Shown here piece after piece: positions 53,011-61,283 of a stretch of 64,000 bases of DNA. The stretch covers positions 34,222,001 through 34,286,000 of the forward strand of contig OX485809.1 of assembly GCA_950295325.1 (NCBI GenBank), in the 5' to 3' direction. The notes under the pieces are model-generated. The model made no database searches. It was not told where the DNA came from and saw nothing but the letters and a program-made list of their open reading frames with translations. A program made the translations under genes and the position numbers. Numbering within the stretch: the first letter of the stretch is position 1; every line of letters starts with the position of its first letter. This DNA comes from Polytrichum commune (taxonomy: Eukaryota; Streptophyta; Polytrichopsida; Polytrichales; Polytrichaceae).

Positions 53011-54227
53011 CTCTGATTCTCTACTGGTAAGTGGACAACTTCCTCAAGTGCAACTTGGTGTCAAGAGTCTGTTGTGTGGGCGGTGGCTATAATAACCTCA
53101 GATCCTATGTAGGTCTAGCTTGGATGCATGGCAGGTCGGTACACCCAAGGAACACACACCGTTGTTGAAGATGGAGCAGCTGGCAACTTTAATCTGCACC
53201 GAACTCTGACTTCATGAAGGAGATTTTCTGCAACGTGGCGGCGATGGTTTGGTTGCGAATGCATGTTCTGCCCATGCCATCCCATGCCATCCCCGGGCGA
53301 GAGTAATTATTAAGCGGAGGTTGCCCCCAATTGGCAAGTAGAGCTAAGCCCATGTGAGATGTGGAGCTTCTCCAACTCTTTCGCCACTTGGCCAGTGGGT
53401 GGGAACTTCACTTGCAGCCTCATCAGCAGCATTTGGTGGATTCAGCTTTTGACAGTTTTTTTGAAAACATTTTTCTTTTTTAAGGTGGGAGCAGGACACC
53501 AGGCTTTTTTCTTTTTTTCTTTTTTTCTTTTCTTTTCTGTCAAGAGAGAGATAAATTCATGGCCAGGTATCAAACTGCCAATCATTCCATTTAATATTTG
53601 TGTACTTCTTCATTATCATCCAGTACTTTAGGTAATCTTGGACCGTCTTTTGACAAGTTTTGAGTTTAGTTGGCTTTGATTTGAGCCTATTGAATTGAAT
53701 GGTTTCAAATGAGCTTGAGACATTAGAGTTATGATTCATAAAGTCTCAAAGAGGGATGAAACTGATGATGGGTTTGATCCATCTTTGAGAGAACTTTCTA
53801 TTCAGAGCTTGTTAGCATGTCGTACATTGGAGCCTATTTGAAAGATGGGTGCAAATTTTGGGATCTCCTTTTCCCACCTCTCAAACTTTGAAAGAATTTT
53901 AGGATCTAAAGTAGGGTATGAGGATGGGACCCGTCATCCTAAATCCCGGATTGACGTATGCAAGGCTAGCTTGGCCCACCCACAAAACAAGCTAGAAAGG
54001 CAACGGTTGTTGAAGTTTTTGATAGCCCGACACCAATCCTTGTGGATGATAATCTAAAGCATTAAAAAAACTTGGGTGACTTTGTGTTAATTCTCATAAA
54101 CTCATGGGTTGGGACTAAACCCATGGTTTCATCCACTTTACTTTACAAATAACTCTTTTGATGGTAATTTCAGTATCCATAAATCCATGACCGAGTAGTT
54201 GCATGGAGGCGGCTAGTCGAGCTTAAG
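53011..54227. other. Intergenic DNA
   Basis: No gene is recognised. There is a T/CT-rich run at about 53454–53538 and unremarkable unique-looking DNA up to the R3 repeat. Confidence 0.5.
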
Positions 54228-54660
54228 ACATTTTCAAGGTAGTTGCGTCTTAAATGGTCACTTTCTTCCAACTGGCCCACTTCTCTTGGTAGGATATGAA
54301 ATATGTGATTAATACCACTCAAATGCTTAGCAAGTTACCCATATTAAAGGCCGTACTAGCCACTCTCCTCATTATGATAACTTTTGAGGCTTGTATGAAC
54401 ATCGTATACATTATCAAAGTGAAGATATTTGTATTCATAAAAAGGTCATTTAACCCCTCAGGATTCTGTTGATTATTGAGTCTATAATGGTCTCATAATT
54501 GGAGCATACAATCCAATCTCTTTTGAACACATGTATATATTTGGTATCCATTCTTGGAGCCACATACAACCCACATACCACTCAAATACAAGTGGTCTAA
54601 TAAAGAAAATAACGTTATAAGGATTGTTTACCTTTAAATCTAATAGGTGTTATGGTTGTG
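54228..54660 (+). repeat. Dispersed ~430-bp repeat R3, intergenic copy
   Basis: Partner of 45170–45600, same orientation, about 9 kb away. Similarity is clear but with many substitutions, so the copies are old. Confidence 0.8.
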
Positions 54661-56183
54661 AACGTCATGAATGCACCTTATCCCTCCTTATCCTTCAAAA
54701 AGAGAACCAATGAGAGTAAACTACAACCACCAACCACCGATACATATCATGGTTGTGTGTAAACTCACTTGGAGTAGTATATGGAAAAACTTGTGGTTAT
54801 GATCATACATCAAAATGACATGTGGCATCATGAAATTAAACTACGTGCTCAAAAATTCGTTAAAACTACGTAGTATGTACTAATCAATCTATGTTTCATA
54901 GTCGAACATAATTTTAAAAACCTATGCAATCACTCAAAAGCACATATTATCTTCACTTTGATCTCCTATAACCTTTGCAACTCAACTCAGTTTTAAAAAC
55001 TTAAAATGACAATCTTTATGATTCATCTGGAATTGCTAACTGGATGGATCAATTCCTGAGTTGAACTTATAGTCAAACCTGCCTGCGGAGTTGGATGTAC
55101 CCACAGAAGGGTCACGTACCTTATGAGATGAATGAAATCCCAATTTGAGTTACTCCCCTGAAACTTGAAAATTGAAAGATGTAACTTGCTTTTCTTGGTT
55201 TGATGATGTTCGATTGCATGCAGGGCTTTAAAGGTACTAGCCTGCAATGATCATGCCATGTGAGTAGCAGATTGAATCATTCCTGAAGAATGTCAGAAGG
55301 CTTATATCTGATTAGGTGACTTTTTATGTGCAGATCATATTAGCAAGAGATCTCAAGTCCAGATTGATTTATAAAAATCAGTGTATGAAGAATTACAAAA
55401 TTTCAGTTTATGAAATTTGAAGTGTGATGATCCTACGAGGAGGAGAGGAAAGAAAGAAGGATGGTGTAACGTACTTCTTATCAAAGCGCATTAAACAGTT
55501 CACAAGCACAATTTGGTCAATGTAAATATATCATAAGAACATGTGATAGTTTAACATAATGATAGGCTCGTCAATCATTCTGAAGACACACACAAAAGTT
55601 GTGTCCTTTTATCCCAAGGTATATATTGATAGTATCTAGAAAATACTATGTACATTTCACTATATAGCACAAGTGTGAAGTCACTCTATAATCTTTTTAT
55701 AATCCAAATCTCCCTATATAGAATTATATATATAAGGATTTTTTTACCTTATGATCCTTCTTTTTCTTATATAAATCTCTTCATTCAACTTTTCATCTAT
55801 CCATGGTCTATGCTCTTCTACATCCAATCATGTACTTCCCTTTCTTTTCATCATCTTAAGTCTGTCATACGGGAGGGAGGGAGTGAAAGTAGATTTACTT
55901 TTTGGGGGAACATTGTATGTAGGACCTTATGTTTGATGTGGCACATCTATAGAATTCATTTCTTCAAAGATTAATGGGATATTGCTACTTATCAATGGGT
56001 GATCTCTAGTATTGGAAGCAACCATGTAATCTAAATGTAGGTGAATTGTCCAAATTTCTTGAAAACCAAAGGTATGTGTGACTTATGTGGCTAGCTAGTT
56101 TCGGGTTTTAATTGGAGGCACAAATGAATTGGTCTTTATGAAATTGAGTATATTGAAAGTGATATGATGCCATTTTAAGCAAA
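54661..56183. other. Intergenic DNA
   Basis: No gene is recognised. About 54830–54990 weakly resembles the R1 repeat family. A T-rich stretch with many TATA words lies at 55620–55850. Confidence 0.45.
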
Positions 56184-56312
56184 CACTAGAAGGAAACTTG
56201 TTCATTACAACCATTGGCAAATTCATTGCAACTTGTCCATTGAGACTCATGCCATGAGTTACAATGGACAAGTCGCAATGGATGGTTGTAATGGACAAGT
56301 CTTCTTCTAGTG
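56184..56312. mobile_element. Small TIR element with CACTA ends
   Basis: A 129-bp element with inverted ends CACTAGAAGGAAACTTGTTC and the complement of GACAAGTCTTCTTCTAGTG, extended by CATTACAACCAT. Subterminal words (ACTTGTCCATTG) recur inside. CACTA ends suggest a miniature En/Spm-type element. The flanking triplets (AAA and ATA) are not a perfect duplication. Confidence 0.62.
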
Positions 56313-56839
56313 ATAGTTGCACAACCTCATAGCGTATGTTTACTTTAATTCATGAAAATTGTTGCTAGGATTAGAAGAATGAGGCTCATAACCACTTTGA
56401 GACCACTTTCCTACTGAAGAAGGAACGAACTCGTCTTATTTTGTGATCACTTTGAAACCATTTTCATATATCCAAAAGGTTCCTCGTAATCAAAGTTTCA
56501 AACACAAAACATGCTTGTTCGTATATGGTACACATCGTCTAACACCAAGTAATCAATAACTTGCACACAATGGTGTCATTCTAAACACATCATCCCCTAC
56601 ATGGCCACTTAACAAATCATGGAATCCATGAGTGTGGTTTGAAATCTTGAAAACATACGAACTAGGGACAAACTCCACCCACAAATTATTCAGGAACAAG
56701 TCACCAACATTCTGGAATCTCATTCAACAATGCTAGCAGAATGCATTCTTCACGTCCTTGATCCAATGGTCAGAGTGGTATGTGAAGTTGGAAGCTCCCA
56801 CAAGAGACGCACATACCTATGGTTATTCATGCAACAACA

Positions 56840-56963
56840 AAGGGCTTTGAGGTACCCTATTTCTCATGCCGGCGTGGTGCTCACCACCTTAGTCCACCCA
56901 ACTATGGTGGGGGGTCCTTGGACCTTGTTGTATGGGTACCTCAAAGCCCTTTGGGGGGATACC
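56840..56963. repeat. Inverted repeat / hairpin
   Basis: AAGGGCTTTGAGGTACCC near 56840–56860 is answered by GGGTACCTCAAAGCCCTT near 56944–56963, with an inner CCACC...GGTGG pairing. It resembles a short TIR element without a definable target duplication. Confidence 0.6.
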
Positions 56964-57048
56964 ATGTCCGGTATCTTCAAGGCACTAGTGGCTAGCTAGG
57001 AACTTGTATAGTGTATCACTATAGTGTCCATCCTCGAAAGGGGAGACC

Positions 57049-57286
57049 GGGGATTCGTGGCACTCAAGTAAAATCATCCGTGCGGATGAAAAAAACACAG
57101 GAATCATCTAAATGGCTATTTTTGGGCAATTTGATTCCGGAAATAGAGTCAAAGGCCCCGAATTAGTCTAGTGATGTCACATTCGAATGAATCGGCCCTC
57201 AACCCCATAGGGGGGTTTTTTTTATTGGAGCCACTTCATCCACGATATCTTGGATGGATGATTTTACTTGAGTGCCACGAATCCCC
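57049..57286. mobile_element. TIR element (31-bp ends) flanked by an 11-bp direct repeat
   Basis: A 238-bp core with inverted ends starting GGGGATTCGTGGCACTCAAG and continuing TAAAATCATCC. GAAAGGGGAGA is present on both sides, at 57036–57046 and 57291–57301, separated from the core by two and four bases. A 9–11-bp duplication would fit a Mutator-like element. Confidence 0.72.
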
Positions 57287-57301
57287 AACCGAAAGGGGAG
57301 A

Positions 57302-60198
57302 GTAGTATTTGTCCCAATGTCCCCTTGTCCAATGGGCATCGGGTCATTGGCATTACGAACGGACACTTTATTCACGCCGGCCCCTTGCTTGAAAGGGGTT
57401 GGAGTTTCTATCTATCTGCAACAACAAAAGAATAATCACCAGGTCCAGATTGTAAATTTTGTGTCCAACATGTTTCGATTGTGCCACAACTTTGAAGAAA
57501 TCCACTCATGGCTTGGATCGATCGTATTTTAGCTGGAACAAAGCTAACCTGAGATTCGGACTTGCAAGACTTTGTACTAGAGAGGGCACTCTCCCAGCTC
57601 TCTAGTATGATAAAATCAATTATTTTCCCCTCAAACATTGCCAGGTGTCACTCTTACATTGGTTGAGACCATTTGAATCGCACATGGAGCCAACATTCAT
57701 ATTAGACCACCCTCTGTGCGAGTACCCATCACATGTCTTTAAAGGAGAAAGCAATGAAGCATGACAACTTGGAAAATTCGGGAACACATTTGATGTCTAT
57801 AAATCACACGAATATACAAATTAAAACACTTGAAGTACAAAAATATGACATTTATCACAACAAATTGGGGTGCTTAACACGATTAGCTTTTGTGCTACAG
57901 AAAAATAATATTGAACATGGAAATAACAAGTGTGATGTGGTTACACTAAAATATGGTCAGCCTCGTTGGTCATTCATATAATTGATACGATATTAGGCTT
58001 CATAATAGGATAAGTGACACTATTAGTCAGGTGACATTAAATACCATAAACGGTGTATTGAAGATGGAAAAGAGCACCCTCTACAAGTGCACCCACCAGG
58101 TATCTCGGAAGGACACAACAATGCACAATCTGGAACTTAGCTCAATATTAACTTTGATTCTATCAATGATTCAATCACATAAGTAAAATTTACCAACTAA
58201 AACTCCTAAAGAGAACCCAGTCTAGCCCAGAATAATCTCTCTTAACCAAAGGACAGTTCCCATCCATCCATCCATCCATCCTAGTAGCAATAAGGGGAAA
58301 ATGCAAATACGCCAATAGAAAGTGGCTTTTCACGTGCTCCAAGAACCAATCCAGGTACTTAGCAGGCTTTCAGTCATGTGATTTAGCATGAGCCGCTCCT
58401 GCTCGCAGACTCCGGCGGCACATTTCTAGGAGAAGCTAAGGTCCACATGAAGAAGGAGAAGGATTTAACCTCTACTGGGTACTGATCTGCACATGATTTC
58501 AAGTTGGTTCAAGTTGTAGGAGGAGTTCACAGAGGTCAGCTGTTGTGCGCTTGAGGAGATTCAGATCAGTTGTACATTGTTGGTTTGAGCTATGGAATGC
58601 TTCTTGTGGTGCTAAATAATCGAGTCTTGACTACGACTTTGGTGTTAGAAACATTCTTGCAAGTTTAGTAGTTTCACAAATGATGCATGTCTCTACAGTG
58701 GGCTTCTTGTGTGTTCCTTGGAAGGCTGGGTAACCGAAGATTGTTTTCCTGCACAGGTTTTGGTTGATGCACCTGAGGTTTGTGCAGCTTGAGCACTGGC
58801 TTAGTAGACTCAAGCTCCTTAATTATGTTTCGGGTAAGGTATGTGAGGTGTAAAACTGAAGACTTTTGTAATTTAGTGGCAAGTTCCTCAAATGTAGCGC
58901 TTTCCTTCCATTTTGGAATGCAAATGTAGGACGTACTTTGTTATACACCGGTAATCGTTTAAGAGAAATGGCTGTATCAGGCCTGCCTGCTTGGTGTGTT
59001 GTTGCCGTTAGTGATGGAAGTTTGCAGATCTCGTCAAGCAGTCTACGTTGGATAGAGGTTGGTTGAAGGTGTGAAAGAAATCATGTGATGAGATATGATT
59101 TAATTTAATTTGTAGTGTCTTCATCTGTTTTATCATTTTAGACCACGTATGTCATCAATTTCGTGATGTCTAGTAATAGTGGTTGGAAGATATGCCTTAG
59201 ATTGACACGGGGACAGTCAATGTGCTTGTTGTTTCATTCAAGGCATAAAATCAGACGCGGATTCTGCACTTCTCATGTGACTCTGATCTTTGGTTAGTCA
59301 CAGACTTGCTGTAGTCATCCTACAAAGTTTACGCTGTTTGGCTTTGTGCTAATCCTCATCTATTTGACTTTTATATTGATTCTCGATTACATTTCCTCGT
59401 CTCCCTCTTGAAAGTCGAAAGAGACAGCTAGCGACTGAACTGAAACAACAAGCACATTGACAAAAGATGATAATGTTTCTTACTTGGAGGTGGGTCGATT
59501 GCACGGGGAACTTGACATACACGGCCGATCATAGTTGAGATCCAATATCAGAAAAATTAAAATTAAAATTAAGAAACTAAAAGAAAAAATTCTTCTCTGG
59601 GTTGACATCAATCCAGATAATGTAGCACATATAATATCTCTGCTCACAGATATAACTTCTAATCAGTGGAGATATTCAACTTTGGTTCAGACCAAGCAGA
59701 TTTCAAAACCTTCAATTATAGGGCTTACATCCAGTCGTCACACATTTATGAATCAATGTCGACCTTGGCCGAATTCACAGAAGTGCGAGTGCACAGAATT
59801 TCAAGTATAGCACCCTTCATCACTCCATGTGAGCCAATGTCAATGTGTAGAAACGTAATTTTCGGTCTATCAGTCTGCCCCATGCTTATGTAAGTCATCA
59901 GGCTAACATTTACAGAAATGTCAAAGGTGTACAGTATTCATGGCATTTAGTATCATATACTATAAAGGGTTATAATTTCCTCTTTAATGTTGACGAAAAT
60001 CCACAACTTCAAACCTTCCACGGACAATCTGTATGACCACATTTCTTACCTTGCACACTACCGCCGAACGGCTAGCCATAAGAAAATTCTTAGAGTAATC
60101 AAAGTCATGACCGCAATAAGTAGTGAACCCTGGGTCATAATCGGAGAGACAGTAATGTGAGCAACATAAGCTGATCTATTATATATGGAATAATCAAG
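57302..60198. other. Gene-poor stretch
   Basis: No coding gene is recognised. It contains a CATC run near 58261–58281, a weak relative of the 11985–12560 repeat near 57990–58070, and an AATTAA run near 59558. The block 58380–59300 is less AT-rich and could be an untranslated exon or non-coding transcript, but nothing in the sequence proves it. Confidence 0.45.
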
Positions 60199-60330
60199 GG
60201 TGGCTTAAACCCAAGGCCTTAACCCAGACCCCATGGGAACTCTGAGGTTAAGGTGCCAAATGTGAGAAAAGGACTTGGGTGGGTGACCTTCCTAACACTT
60301 GATTTCCGGTGCACCTTGTGCATCCTCACT
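60199..60330 (+). mobile_element. 5S rRNA-derived SINE-like sequence, second copy
   Basis: Contains GGCTTAAACCCAAGGCCT, CAGACCCCATGGGAACTCTG, GGTTAAGGTGCC and TGGGTGGGTGACC, in the order of 5S rRNA from about position 1 to 95. It then continues TTCCTAACACTTGATTTCCG and GTGCACC, matching the tail of the copy at 49931–50045. It is diverged and not a functional 5S gene. Confidence 0.68.
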
Positions 60331-61088
60331 ATAGTGGGCGTATCCAAGTTAATAATCGGATATTTTCAACCAACCATGTGAGAGCCGGCTAACCAGATAG
60401 GTGTTGGCTGGCTTGTCCGCACCCATTCAAAGTGTTCACCTTCGAAAGGAGACAATAGTCGTTGGGGACCCTCTAATAACATATAGACTTAGACCAACTC
60501 CAAAATGAAGCAACACCGTATTTCGTGCCGATGGCCACATCGGAGTTGTCTTTCTGTATTTCTTAAAGAATCACATGTCCACCCTTTTCCACGGGGTCCA
60601 TCATAGCAATGCACAATCACATACGCTCATATCATGGACAGACACAGAACCCATAGTCTCGTGTTGCACGCTTCAGAACCAACAACAACCACCACCACCA
60701 GTATTATACTGTACTATTGGCAGTTTCTTAATCTACAGTTTGTTCTGTATCTAATACAGTCACTCAAATTTTGCTAACTTGTGTCACTCGTATTTCATCA
60801 TGTCTAACCAAACTTTCTTGCAACTGCCAGTTCAAACCTTAGTATTCATGATGGTAGTCTGTAGAGGATGTGCACAAACTTTTTGTCTGGAAATTTGCCT
60901 ACTTAAGGACTGATAGTTTAAGTAGGGCCTCACTTGACAATTGGGCTCACACTGGTGTATACTATATAATGTACTTTATCTCTTCCCAACAACAACCAGA
61001 TACGGCAGTGTTCTCCAGAAGCCAGGGGAGTGAGGCGGGTCTTGAGTTCGAATCCTGAGCCCACATCTCCAGAGCCTTACTTGGTAAA
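60331..61088. other. Intergenic DNA upstream of tRNA-Lys
   Basis: No gene is recognised. A B-box-like GTTCGAATCC lies near 61046 but no cloverleaf could be folded around it. Confidence 0.5.
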
Positions 61089-61161
61089 GCCGTCCTAGCT
61101 CAGTTGGTAGAGCGCAAGGCTCTTAACCTTGTGGTCCAGGGTTCGAGCCCCTGGGGTGGCG
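61089..61161 (+). tRNA. tRNA-Lys (anticodon CTT)
   Basis: A complete cloverleaf without an intron. The acceptor stem GCCGTCC pairs with GGGTGGC (two G·U pairs). The D arm is GCTCAGTTGGTAGAGC, the anticodon stem CAAGG/CCTTG with loop CTCTTAA (anticodon CTT at 61122–61124), and the T arm CAGGG-TTCGAGC-CCCTG. The discriminator is G at 61161. A short T run at 61172–61175 could end Pol III transcription. Confidence 0.97.
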
Positions 61162-61252
61162 ATACGTATCATTTTGAATATTTTGGTCAGCACTTTCTTT
61201 ATTCTTAGGGTTTAAACACTCGGACGGTATGTTTGACACATGTGTCGAAAAT

Positions 61253-61283
61253 GCCGTCCTAGCTCAGTTGGTAGAGCCAAGGA
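61253..61283 (+). pseudogene. 5' fragment of a second tRNA-Lys, joined to LINE sequence
   Basis: The first 25 nt (61253–61277) are identical to tRNA-Lys 61089–61113. CAAGG then follows with one base missing, after which similarity stops and the LINE-type open frame begins. It is probably a second tRNA-Lys gene cut by the insertion. Confidence 0.85.

Noticed and set aside
58380-59300. Possible non-coding gene in a less AT-rich block
   Set aside because: No open frame, splice pattern or RNA structure could be supported from the sequence alone.
61030-61080. GTTCGAATCC, a perfect tRNA B-box
   Set aside because: No acceptor, D or anticodon stem could be folded around it. It may be a SINE relic, but there is not enough to call.
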